Below the pieces are notes generated by a model. The model was not told the origin of the DNA. It did no database searches and worked only from the letters and a program-made list of their open reading frames with translations. From Anticarsia gemmatalis (lineage: Eukaryota > Arthropoda > Insecta > Lepidoptera > Erebidae): DNA of 64,000 nt. The stretch is from assembly GCF_050436995.1 (NCBI RefSeq), contig NC_134757.1:3856501-3920500 (forward strand), written 5' to 3'. Positions 39,098 through 50,912 of the stretch are shown piece by piece; the first letter of the stretch is position 1, and each line of letters begins with the position of its first letter. The position numbers and the translations under genes are program-made.

Positions 39098-39320
39098 ACT
39101 AGGTCTTGCCCGCGAGTCTGTCCGCGTGGACTATAGTCATATGGTTTAATACCCGTATGGTTCTCGTTCCCGTGGGATTTCGGAGATAGAAATATATTCT
39201 ATATTATATCCTTCTTGGGTATCAAACTATCTTTGTACAAAAATTTAAGTTTTTTGGTTCAGTGGTTTAATCATATAGATACAGACAGATAGATACTTTA
39301 GCATTTATAATATTAGTAAA
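39098..39320 (+). mobile_element. Retroposon 3' region, same family as 38465
   Basis: Blocks aggtcttgcccgcgagtctg, gttctcgttcccgtgggatt, ttcttgggtatcaaactatc, ttggttcagtggttt, gatacagacagatagatac, catttataatattagtaa. Only 400 bp separate it from the previous copy. Confidence 0.7.
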
Positions 39321-39650
39321 CTAATCACTAAGTTATTTTCACTGTAAAGTAAACGGTTGTTAGATAAAACATTTATTGCCGATAGAGGTAGATAATTGCA
39401 CTAATCATAGTATGACCCTACTCGCGTTAATTCCCGTTATCGTAAAAACATAGTAGCGCAATGGAAACATCGATAACAAGATAGAACTTGGAAAATGTAA
39501 TGATAACTACAACTGTTATTAGATTTCTTGGACATAAGTTCAAAGAAGCAAATTCTCTATACATTGGTACAGCGTTTATAGTGAATCACTTTCCAGTTTC
39601 GGTGTTATGTAAATTAAATGCCTGATCTAGCGTTATTTTGTTACATTCAG

Positions 39651-39766
39651 TACCATCGATAATCGAGAAATTGACATTTAAAGTGTTCTTGAAAATGAGT
39701 TCCTACGGTATCCGCTAGGGGCGCTGTGGATTTTGTATAAAATTTGTCGTTTGTCAATAGTGGTAG
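39651..39766 (-). mobile_element. MITE-like element with GCGCCCCTAGCGG core
   Basis: On the minus strand: attgacaa, aaattttatacaaaat, agcgcccctagcgg, taggaactcattt, tttaaatgtcaatttctcga, in the order seen on the plus strand at 46294-46427. Confidence 0.6.
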
Positions 39767-40984
39767 TAAATCGGAAACTTGCTTTTTCAAATAATTTTCA
39801 TTGTTTACAAAATATGTTTAATAAAAAGATTTAAAACCAGGTCTTACGTACGTTCTTTGTATGTTGCTAGTGGACACAAAAGTTTTTATCAAATATTCAA
39901 AATATAATCAAGCACTTTTCCGGGTTGTATTTATAATATTTAACGTCCTAAATAATCTTCAACAGAATTTCGTACAAAACCCTTCAATGCTTGTTGGTAA
40001 TAAAAGTTGCAAAAGCGAATGTTCGAGTGCCGTGTGTGTCCGTCCGATGTCGGATAAGAGCGGGCTAATAGGAACGAGACCACCAATAAAGTTGACTGGG
40101 AGACCGCTACAAGACACTGTATCAACGATACGTATTAGAATCGCAATTTATAAATGCTTGTTCAATTTTATGGTCAGGATAAATTGTATGTCGATAGACG
40201 ATTTGTCTAGAGACCGACGTTTTGTGGAATTATAGAGATTTAAACTGAAAATAAATATAGAATATCGTCTGACATCTGTACACAATTTTCTATATCTCTT
40301 TATTAACAATCATTCTGATCATCTTTCTCAACTTTTTCTTTTAAACACCCTCTTCAGTTAATCAATACATCATTCCGACTTACATTGGTTAAAATTGAAT
40401 TGGGTATTAAGTTCGCCTGCATACATCTTTGTATATAAAATAAATAACAAATAAAGAGTAAACATATTAAATTTAACAATAGATCTATTCTTACTTGCTT
40501 TATTCTCTTATAAAACAACGATGTGTCCAACGGCTATTCACAATGTTCGACACATAGCGAATCCTAACTGTTGTAGCCGTAATCTTAACCCTGTAAGAAT
40601 GCGGAGTGGTGCAATCATTATATATGTATAATTAACTTACAGCATATAAAACATAGCTAATTATAATTATAAAAAACTAATTACACTATCTAATTAGATC
40701 TCAGACGTACTTCTGACGGTTTAATAAGGTTGAACTAGAACTGAATTGTAATCATATTAAAATTTATTTTTACTACCCCACTACTGAATCACTTTCTTAA
40801 CCCACCATTCTACGAGCAAATTGAAAATTGGAGACTTTTTATCCATTCAAGAAGCACTATTTTTTAAAGTCGTAAGATAATAATATTTTTCCAAGCTTCT
40901 ATTTTTCCATTACCGCTTAAATGTGAAACAAAGAAATTTAGCGTAGTTGAAGATGTCGAAAATCGGGTAACAAAAGCAAAACTC

Positions 40985-41125
40985 GAGTGAAAAGTGTTAT
41001 CAAGTAGCGAGGTTTTGACATTTGAAATTTCTTCGAAACCATGGTTCTTGCGGAATACGCTAGGGGCGCTGACAATTTTTTAAACAAATTTATATTTACT
41101 TACAAGTAGATATAGGGCAGTCAAT
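40985..41125 (-). mobile_element. MITE-like element, same family as 39651
   Basis: Minus strand has gtcagcgcccctagcgt, cgcaagaacc, tttcaaatgtcaaaacc, matching the family order. Motif acgctaggggcgct is at 41057-41070. Confidence 0.55.
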
Positions 41126-43417
41126 AGTCAACAGTACTAGTAATTTGCTTCTCAATTAAAATAATTTCAGGCTGTATACCCATGTTTTCTTCAACTCATA
41201 AGCAATATTAATTAATTTCTAATACACACATAACTTGAAAACTCAGATAGCGGCGTAATAGCAGTTATCATACTATAGATTATTAAAACTAGTAGTTATA
41301 TAACTTAACTGAAAGATTATTTTAATTGAACGAGAATAGTAATTAACATGCAAGCCCTGAACTGAGATGAACTTAACTCTAAGTTAGCGATATCGGGTTG
41401 AACATCTTTATAATTATTCTCATGTTGTTTCATAGGGAGTTTATTGTTTAATTTATTAATATTAAGCAATTTTCTACTATTATTGTGCTAAAATTACTTT
41501 TAAGCAGACTATAATATCTTTAAATCTGATAGAAATTTTGTGCCCTGCAATAAAACAGCTTTGCTAAAAAAACGTTTTAACAGATGCAAAACAATTCCTT
41601 TTTATATGTCTATCACGTTTCACATTTTTAAATAAACTTTCCACTAAAATCTATGCATTATATAATAAAAATCCTTTAGTTACTAATCTGAATAAAACAA
41701 TACGAGCCAAGAAAATACAATGTTAAGCTTCCACCAGTAAAACTTTACAACCGGCACTGATTCCTCGCGCAATTATAATTAATATCAAGCAAAACTATCC
41801 TATAAATCTATTATTTGATCATTAATTTCGCTATAATTCAGCATTTTATACGCGTTCGCGGGTCCAATCGTTGCTATAATAGTTATTCTCCTACCACTTT
41901 CACACTGATGTAGCGAATATATTGCATCGTAAATCCCTTATAGAATTGCTCCTCTCGCTGCGGATCCATGAAAGGGAGTGTAATTAAAGTACTCCGGTGT
42001 TACAGTATGTACTAAGCTTAACTTGTACAATCTGTTATAATAATAATCTTCGATAAGTTGCTAACTCATGACTTCCTTCTACGCTTTATAATGTGCCAGA
42101 TCTGGCATGGTTATTGAGTTAAAATGTTTTTGAGATTTTATCTACCTATTGCTGTAGCTATTTATAGGAATATGAATTAATGCTGGCATTGCTAGCGGAG
42201 CTACTAAGAAATGTTAAACCTAAACGTACTTATAAATTATTGTAAATTCTATGTTATGTGAGTCAAATTGATTGTGTTTTAAAACTGGCTTAGTAGCGGA
42301 GACAATTTAAAATTATTTTATAAACGAGTGTATGGCCTTGAATAACTTGTAATTATAACAGCGGGTAATAATTTCTAATTAAACCACACACAAACTAGTT
42401 CAAACTACAATATCTATGTAGATGATCTCATTACAATATCAATATTAACAGCATTACGTGTACGGAATTACTTTCAGATATAAAAACAAACTGGGTAGTA
42501 AACAGCCACCACCCAGACTCCGGGCACATGAGCGTTATTTAGCTATAAATTGAGCGGCCCATCTAATGACTTCCCAAGCTAATAGCGTATAGAATAAGCT
42601 TCTATACGTAAGAACATTTAATTTAGCTCAATCGAGTCTCGGGAGGCGTGTATTTAAATTGAGACGTCTAGATGGCGAGATAGGAGCTGGGAACGGCCAA
42701 CCAAGATGCTATCTCGAGAAGCCGAGGCTCTCGTTTGTAAGTTTCTCCGCGACGAGGAGCGACCGTCGTTTTTCTAAGTCGAAGCTTACGTATTGCTATG
42801 ATTTTGCTTTCCAGTTCAATGAGGATACGTCTTTTGATAAGCTTTTTGCTTCTCATTTTTTGTCGCATTGTTTTATATTAAAAAATATAGTTTCATGATC
42901 GAATTACTCGTGTTCTATTATCATGGAATGGTAGGTAATATTTTCGCAAAATACTGTCACATACACAACCTACATCTCATACCACATTTTAAATGAAATT
43001 CCTCTCAAATTGCATCGCTATAAAATAATTTTCTAAATCGTCCAGTGGTGATCACGTAGTCCTGTCTTCATCTCGGAGCAATTCCTTTGGCATTCAAGAG
43101 ACAGGGACATGTGGCCGCTAGGTAATTGTGTCACGTAATAAATATAGAGTAATCCGTGCAAAATGTCCCTGATATTTCTGAACTGATTCGATCTGCGTTC
43201 TCCGGAAGAAGTTTACTCCCACATGGATATAAATTGATTAAATTTAATTCACTATTTTTTATATCTAGATAGTCTTTTCAAGTGTGATATAATCTAGCAG
43301 ACACACTTTTACAGCTTGATTCTTGAGCACCAAAGTAAAAAAATGGAACTAGTCACAATTAGTCTTAGTGCAAGAGTTGTCTGAATAAAAAGTGCATTCA
43401 GTGTATACATTAATAGT

Positions 43418-43450
43418 TATACATTAAACATGCAACGCGAGAGTTTAAAA
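43418..43450 (-). repeat. 33-bp dispersed repeat, exact inverse of 60151-60183
   Basis: tatacattaaacatgcaacg... reads as the exact reverse complement of the plus-strand segment at 60151-60183, with 33/33 identity. It marks a dispersed retroposon-like family; associated cgcgttaattc strings occur near 39425, 44785 and 60195. Confidence 0.75.
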
Positions 43451-44162
43451 GTTATGAAATGCATTCAGATTCTTTAAGAGTTATTAGGTATATATATATT
43501 TGCCCGTAGCTGTAAAATCTGCATAAAAAGTCAATAAACATTCTTCATGATTTATTAATTAACACATTTATCTATGCAAATATGTAAGGAACAATGTTGC
43601 TGAATATCAATCAATAAATGACAGTGGACTAGTAATTCAATGTAGATAGCCGCCACCCACGCGGGACTACGACTGAGGTTAAACTAGAGTTTCTTCGGCC
43701 ACACCTTGCCAATGACTTGAGACAATATGTTGAGGAAAAATTTCGAATTAGACCACGTATAGGAAGTATTTATAGATTGTCTTAGGGCTATAGACAGCTT
43801 ATACGACGTTAGGCATTTATATGATGAGTCGTGTAAAATAAATAAGTTCTTATTTTTATTGCTAATGCGGGAGCTAATCCTTACTAATAAAATTAGATGC
43901 ATCTTTGTTACGCTTTCACGGTAACATAGCTAATCCAATAGAAATTTTGTTAGGAACTGAAGAAGAAGAAACTTTTTTCGAATAAATGCTCAAATGCGGA
44001 GCAGCTAAAGCTAATTTTAAAGTGAGAAAATTCTTCACCATCCATCATCATTAAGGAAAATGTCACGGTCCAAAACTGTGGTTTCCACCACAAAATTCTA
44101 ACCGAACACAAACAGCAACCGTCAATTAAGAAAGTGAGGAAAGATAAATCAAGAGTTCTCAT

Positions 44163-44470
44163 CAATGGCGTATTAACGACCACATACCGACGTTGAGGGC
44201 CATTTCACGCCGGCCAATCAGCGTATTACATTGCCGCTTTCGAACGGAAACGTAGAGGACGCGTGCGGGTATAATACGCAGTAATCTGTGTAGTAATCTG
44301 CGGGCGGTAATACGCGGTAATGCCGCGGCAGATGGTCGCAGATGGCAGGAATGGTTGCAATCTATGCGACCACTGCCGGCGTCCGCCCGTAATAGTTGCG
44401 GTAATGCTCGGACCAGTTTGCGACCTTTCAATCTAGGAATGTCAACTTAGCGCAGGGCTGTCGGTGTTTA
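44163..44470. mobile_element. CpG-rich repeat-like segment
   Basis: A 300-bp island rich in gcggtaatacgcggtaatgc-type phrases (gtaat repeated about seven times) inside AT-rich DNA. The 89-codon minus-strand open frame across it is Arg/Leu-biased and has no domain. Most likely a DNA transposon remnant; boundaries unclear. Confidence 0.45.
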
Positions 44471-44497
44471 CACCGCTTTTTTATTTACGACACCTGA

Positions 44498-44675
44498 CTT
44501 TTCCCATGGAAATGCGTCATTTTCCCGGGGTAAAAAGTAGCCTATATCCTTTCTCGGGTATCAATATATCTCCATACCAAATTTCATGCAAATTGATTCA
44601 GTAGTTTAGGCGTGATTGTGTAACAGACAGACAGGCAGACAGAGTTACTTTCGCATTTATAATATTAGTATGGAT
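44498..44675 (+). mobile_element. Retroposon 3' region, same family as 38465
   Basis: Blocks ttttcccggggtaaaaagta, cctttctcgggtatcaat, atttcatgcaaattgattca, acagacagacaggcagacag, cgcatttataatattagtat. Well-preserved tail. Confidence 0.7.
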
Positions 44676-46202
44676 AGTATGAATGTCATAGATAAAACCA
44701 TCGCAATAAGAGAATTGTATAGAAAGTTTTGTTTCCAATACATCCTGATAGAAATGCTAAGCAAAAGCATTAAGGTAAAAAGTGTAGATTCGCGTTAATT
44801 CTCGTAACAATTTTTTCTATCTATCTGTATCCTTTGGTATGCAGAATTAGACCAATTTACAAGTAATCAATTCGATTTCACACCTCTTCGTTTTCTTAAT
44901 TCGCATTCTAAAAAATATATTTATTTACATTCTAAGCACAGATTTCAAACAGACTTTTTTAATTAGTTTTCTTAATTGGTTTAAAGTAGATCGTTCATCT
45001 TCTAGATCGATTCTTGTTTCGTCATTCGTCACAACCGGTTATGCGGTGACATCGAAAATTATATTGAGAAGCACATAAATCTATTTGTAACTCTTACCGA
45101 CCCTACATGACATCGCCCGTGGTGTTTTGAAAGTACTGCTATACTTTCTGTGCGGTCAACATGCACCTTATCACAAAGACTTAGAGTTCATTTTTCTTTA
45201 ATTTTAATTTGTAAGTCATGTCAAGTCATAATGCAGTAACGACCGCGATTGTCCGGCGCTATTTCATGATACAGTTTTATCTCATTGTGAGGTTCGATTA
45301 CCGGGTAAACCGTGTTATTTTTAACCGCTTAGTTGACTTTAACGGGAGACTTATTGACTTTTATATTATTGAATGTAGACTATCAGTATAGTACTAAGTT
45401 CATCATCATCTTGAAACAATCAGCCAGAAAGATCATCAAAGAAGGTAAACCAAAACTGATTTCTAGAATCGTATTCAAGTCTAGCAATTATTTTATCAGT
45501 AATCGAAATAAATTATAAAAAGAAGCATTACGTTATTATGGACCTATTATTCGTATTGTAGGATTATTTTCCCTCTAGCCAGGAGTTGAAAGCAGACTTG
45601 TTTAAGATCGCTAGACCATCGCGCCAAAGAGACGCCTCATAACTAATATTGACGCGAGTATAGTTACATAAAGCTTATTTATTCAAATATTATTCAAGTC
45701 ATCGCAGAACTAAAGTATAACAACAATTAATGGCTCCAGTTATAACTTGTCTGACATTATTATACGAGTATGTTGCCATTTTTGAGAAAACGCAACCATT
45801 TTCACTTTTTGTATTAAGCGTAGGTCATACTGTGAGCAAAGCAAAACTAAGTTCGTATTAGACATACCCATGTAGGAGTGCTCGACCTTTTCATCCTCTA
45901 GTTTCCTTCGTAAATTGAAAATCTAGTAACAAATGCGTAGGTAAAGGCTGGCAGGCTGTAGCAGTAAAGGTGACGTCTTTCGCTCATATTTTCACATAGA
46001 AACCTTAAATATCAAGCATGTTAGAAACATTTCTCCTCGCACAAAAGTCTGCATACCTACGACATTTCTTAAAATGATTCTTGAAAGGCTGCAAAGTCTC
46101 CCACCCAGTAATAGAAGTAAAACAGATCATGAAGGAGTATAAAGTCCTCAAATCGCGCTTGATCATAGTGGTGGTATCAAGGTCTAACTTTGCCAACGTA
46201 CC

Positions 46203-46232
46203 GGTAGGCGACCCTCGCCCAGTGGGACATTA
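46203..46232 (+). mobile_element. LINE 3'-end fragment
   Basis: ggtaggcgaccctcgccc followed by agtgggacatta is a recognisable lepidopteran LINE terminus. Confidence 0.5.
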
Positions 46233-46293
46233 ATGAACTTAATTAATAGAGATTAATAATAGAGAGTGCTAAAGAGCTGCACCGCTCTACCAA

Positions 46294-46427
46294 TATCGAC
46301 TATTGACAACAGGCTAGCTATCGAGAAATTTTGTATAAAAATTTGATCAGCAACTCTTGCGGGCACCGTAAGAACTATTTTGACAGTTCATTTTAAATGT
46401 CAAAATTTCGATACTCGATAGTCGAGA
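46294..46427 (+). mobile_element. MITE-like element with short terminal inverted repeats
   Basis: The ends tatcgactat and atagtcga are inverted; a second inverted pair is tatcgagaaatttt and aaaatttcgata. The interior, caccgtaagaactattttg, matches the family at 39651 and 40985, though here the GCGCC core has decayed to cagcaactcttgcggg. Confidence 0.65.
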
Positions 46428-47382
46428 CTGTAGAAAACGCGCTACAGTATTATAAACTATGTATCAAGTTGAGAAGTTGCGTTTCGCTTCGTATGCAGTG
46501 TAGACTTTGCTTTATGTCTGATGTTTGTATAAATATGAGAGATCTTAACATGTAGATTGTAATTATAATATAACATTTTAGTTCAAACTTTCGCGGGTGT
46601 TTTTGTGTACTTTTTTGCGTTTTTACGCTTTTTGATTGTAAAAGTTAATTTCTCAAAATTTTATAACTGCATGTCTTATATTTTAAGTTAATAAATAACT
46701 AACTAAAGTTACTTTTTAGCAGCCATTACTAAAAAAATGCGCTCTTTACCAAATAATCCCACTGCTAAAAATTATTAAATTAAAAACATTTTTAATCATA
46801 AAACTGACTCGAGGACTCGAGGTATTAAGGTAAAAGACCGAAAAAGATTACAAATGGAATATTTAAACTTTTTAATATTTCAGTTATAAATATAACAACT
46901 TGTCGTTTTAGTTTCCTAATATAATAAAATAACTGCCTATATATTTATGGTTCGGTTAATATTCACCTACTGTCAGAGGCCTTCAGCTCTTCCGGTTACA
47001 GACAAAAAACAATAGACCATCTTTATTTACAAGGGCTTATGTAGTTCATATTAGAATATTAACTTGTGATGTTTTGTTACTGACCACATGACGTAATTTT
47101 TCGGCGAATTATAAGTTCATAATCGATTCGCTGATTTTTTTTTAAACTCTTTAAATTGTGATGGGACATTTTCGAGCCTAAAATGTCCATTGACATGAAA
47201 CATCAAATCGTTTTTTTAAGTCTGAAACAAGGTATTATGACAGATAAAAATTTATGAATATCTTAGTGCATTGTTATTTCACACGTACCTAAAAATGTGT
47301 CAAATTGAAAACATATAACTGTTTAAAAAAAATGTTGAGCAATATTTCAAGCACCGTCTGCAATATACTTGTCTTATCTAAT

Positions 47383-47400
47383 ACAAACAAACAAACAAAC
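47383..47400. repeat. (ACAA)n microsatellite
   Basis: About 4.5 uninterrupted acaa units. Confidence 0.85.
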
Positions 47401-47594
47401 CCTATATAGTTCAACCAGTAGCTATTACATTATGTAAAACGGCAAGCGGCTTTAGGCGGTATCATTTGTCGCCGTCGTACAGTGACATCTGTCGTCAGCA
47501 AAACGAGTTTATCTTGGCCCAAACTCATTATTCAAACTCTAGTACCACTGGGCTACCTGTGTCAATGATAAAGACTGAAGATAAATAGTTATAT

Positions 47595-47665
47595 ATTGTG
47601 CCTTTCACTGTGTAGGTACGAGGTTCGAATCTGCATAGTTAGAAGATTACTGTGCGAGATATTTT
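47595..47665 (+). mobile_element. tRNA-like SINE relic
   Basis: ggttcgaatct (47622-47632) is a near-exact Pol III B-box; flanks are decayed. Confidence 0.4.
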
Positions 47666-48207
47666 GAAGGCTCTGTTTTGTTTTGATTGAATTTTAAGTT
47701 GTGATTGGAGTTTATGGAATTGTAAAAACGGTGCAGATTGTTGCCTTTTCAGTTAAAAAAGAAAATATATTCCTTAACTTGTCTGAATTCAGCTGCAAAA
47801 TTTAAAAAAGGTGATGACATCTAATTTAATGTCTTCATCATATAGACAGAAAAAAAGATTTAAATTTAATTTAATTTAAAAAATTTACGTATGTACATAG
47901 CAGTTCGCAACAAGTCAGTAATGCACTGCTAAAGATGCCGTGATTTTATCAATCCTTTCAGTAATTTGTTGAGAAAGTAGCAAGTCCGAACTTATTTAAA
48001 TATTCATGAGCAATACTTTAAAAGGAATCTATTTGAGGAACGCCAGAAGCATGTATGTTTTATCACTAGATATCGGCCTATTGATATTCAAATTAAAAGT
48101 CAAGAATGTGTAACAATAAATCCTACTATAGCTCGATATAATCTGAAATCTGTCGAAGAATGTATGCCTTCACACATTAGTTCCAATTTATAAGCGATCA
48201 TCATTAT

Positions 48208-48577
48208 ACAATCTAAGGCCGGGTATAGACAAACGTTACTTGTAACGTCACGCGAATTCTGCGTGTGGATGAAACTGCGAGCATTACATGTGCCTCTCCC
48301 ATCAGACCCATCGGCTGTCGACATGCGCAAACGCAAAGTGCCTTCTAAATTGCAATGATTATTAGCAGGATCCTCAAAAACTCTTGAATGGGCCGTCATT
48401 TAGAATCGTAGATCATAGATCGTGAATAATTCATGCTTTGAATTCGTATTTCGCGTCGTTCGCGGCAAGTCTCCACAAGTCAGTGGTCTGCCGTTGCATC
48501 GTTTGGTGTGTATATCTGACGAATATAATATTATATTATAGATACGTTACACTCATCTGAACCTGGCTTTAGACAAT
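48208..48577. mobile_element. MITE of 360 bp with TIRs and 5-bp target duplication
   Basis: The element spans 48213-48572. Its ends ctaaggccgggt and acctggctttag are inverted repeats (10 of 12 match), and acaat flanks it on both sides (48208-48212, 48573-48577). The interior is GC-richer than its surroundings and has no transposase; the 99-codon minus-strand open frame there is not gene-like. A non-autonomous DNA transposon. Superfamily not assigned. Confidence 0.75.
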
Positions 48578-49563
48578 CACAGAAGTATGCGATTCATTCA
48601 AAGATTCAGATCAACTTTCATTAATACACGAACTGTTAATAAAATCTGAAAGTGATACATATCTGGTGTTACATTCACACAATAACGTAAGAAACTATTC
48701 GATCACTATGTGGATAGAATACTGGCTATTAGCATATTGGACAGTATTGGTAGGTTTCATTTCCAATGAGGAAGCGAGACAAAAGTTAAATTAGAGAGAG
48801 AGGTTAGATCTTGCCTTTAGTATATTTTTGTGACAATTTAAATTCTAGACACAACCTAGTCTAAGAGATAGTAACCTATAAATGCGAAATACAGATGTTA
48901 TCCATCCTAATGTGTCTGGTTGTTCGTCTCTTTTTACGACTAAAGGGAGTAACCGATTTGTATAAATATTAGCAAGGTGATAGATTATATGTAGGAAAAG
49001 GATGTTGACTATTATCTACATAAAAGCGAGTCAAACTGCGGTAAAAGTGTTGAATAAAATGAACTTGTCTTTATTCAATAAACAGAAATAATTGAACGAC
49101 AATAAAACTGGAATATCGCATCTAAATAACAATTTTAATAGAATTCCAACTGAATGATATTTTCATTCCGTATTTATGTATGGTTTAAATTAATGGAACA
49201 ATCATAGAAAACATTACGTAGAACATCTGTATAAAGATAAAACTATTTATTGAGTTGTAATAATAATATGAAAAGCGATTCCCGCTTGGATCCCTTGAGG
49301 GCTTGAAAAGTATTTTATTGATCGGCTATCACGAACAAATTTGAATGAAAGTGTGATTGGCACTCAATATATCCACGTCTACGGTTGTATGAAGGGAATT
49401 AGTTAAATAAGTTAGTTATATTTAATGTAGGGCCTTTTTATTACCAGCACTTTCTTTTCGAGAATGCCTAACTATGTTGTTTTGTTATTTCACCTTTGTA
49501 TTACCATAAAAAAAAAATTGACTTCACAGTCACTGGTCTAGGTCGAATAAATACAATTCTGAT

Positions 49564-49702
49564 CAATATTCTAATTTTTTTTTTTTTTAATAACCCATAT
49601 CTGTCCCACTGCAGGGCAAGGGTCTCCTCCCAAACGAGGGGGAGGGGTTAGGCCTTGAGTCCACCACGCTGGCCAAGTGCGGGTTGGGGACAATATTCTA
49701 AT
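49564..49702 (-). mobile_element. 5'-truncated non-LTR retroposon with perfect 12-bp target duplication
   Basis: The insert, 49576-49690, starts with a poly-T run (poly-A tail on the minus strand). On the minus strand it reads cccgcacttggccagcgtgg, then gactcaaggcctaaccc, then gcagtgggacagatatgggt, a hallmark lepidopteran LINE/SINE 3' end. It is flanked by exact caatattctaat copies at 49564-49575 and 49691-49702. Perfect duplications indicate a recent insertion by target-primed reverse transcription. Confidence 0.9.
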
Positions 49703-50830
49703 ACCAAGAGAATTTATATTAGAGCCGATTTTTTATAAATCATATTGCCGTCTTGTAAGAAATAACAAAAAATACACTTAATCAAAACAATTAATAGAAA
49801 AATTAACCAAACGATTGAAAAAGAAACCAGAATGAAACAAAATATAAAGATGAAAGTTCTATTAAATTAGTAAAATTACCGAATGAGAGTACAAAACTAC
49901 GATTCCGATAATTTTGCTTTCGTATTCGCACATACATGACTTGTCTAATATAAAATGTCGCTAGCTCCGCGTCTAGTGACTTGCAATGTAATTCGCTGCA
50001 GCTTAATTATTTAATATCACTGTACGTCTTACGTCGTACGTTCGACGGCAATTTGATACAATAATCTAAGCGATTTACATAAATAAAAAAATAATTACAC
50101 AATAATATTAATTTGTAAAGATCGTACCAAGTGTCGTTCTCTGGTCTCTGCCTATCTAAATGGACAAATAATAGAATTGCTACTAGTTATTAATTTCAAA
50201 GTCATTTTACAATCACTGTAAGTTTATTGGTGACAAATAGCCATAATTAAACATACATTTTTATACAAAAAAGTGAGTTTAAAGCTATTACAGCACACAC
50301 ATTGTTGCTCATGTCTGTACTTGGAAAATCATAAATTAATAATTCCTATTCCTATTTTACTACGATAGCATGTAGATTGGGTTCGTTGAAAATGGTCCTG
50401 TAATATGATAAATAGATCCGCGTTAGTTTAAGCGAGGTTTACTGAGTTTCACTTAAGAATAATCGCTACCGTTTTATAATGCTTTTCTATGTCCGCTTTT
50501 CCTGTCAAACTAGTAATTTCAATAAATATTTCATTTACTGAGAAGTAATGCTTTTAAAAAACTAGTCTTAAAGTTGTTATTTTTTAAACGTACATAATTT
50601 TCTCACATTCGATTTTTTGTATTTATCTTCCACTGTCTTTACGGCTTTTGCCTAAACTTTTCGGAAAAAATCTTTGCTAATCATTTATAATCACATCTAA
50701 TTAAACCAACTAAAATATATAAAAGAATACAAGTTAACTTTCCAAAACAAAAATGTACGTTCTTAGACAAATACAATACTAAGCCAAACTACCAAAACAA
50801 CAAACTGCACTACAATACACCTTGCATAAT

Positions 50831-50912
50831 CCTGTAAGCCGGCCACCCACAAAGTGAATTGACATCCAAATGACAGGCAGAGGGGACACAGAATAATACG
50901 AGACGCCGGCTT
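50831..50912. mobile_element. Small element with TAAGCCGGC inverted ends
   Basis: taagccggc near 50837 and gccggctta near 50904 are perfect 9-bp inverted repeats around about 60 bp. Similar to the ends of the 48213 MITE, so possibly a small relative. Confidence 0.4.

Noticed and set aside
39861..40235. 124-codon plus-strand open frame
   Set aside because: No recognised domain, no splice or promoter support, Ile/Asn/Phe-rich like translated AT-rich noise. Left unannotated, though it is one of the longer frames.
42600..42770. Possible exon ending TCGTTT|gtaagt
   Set aside because: The donor is good but no acceptor gives a usable frame, and the sequence does not continue the SAM domain.
44162..44431. 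89-codon minus-strand frame
   Set aside because: Falls wholly inside a CpG-rich repeat-like element.
47383..47400. CRISPR-like or other functional array
   Set aside because: Only a simple (ACAA)n microsatellite.
48100..48399. 99-codon minus-strand frame
   Set aside because: Overlaps the left part of the 360-bp MITE; not conserved-looking.
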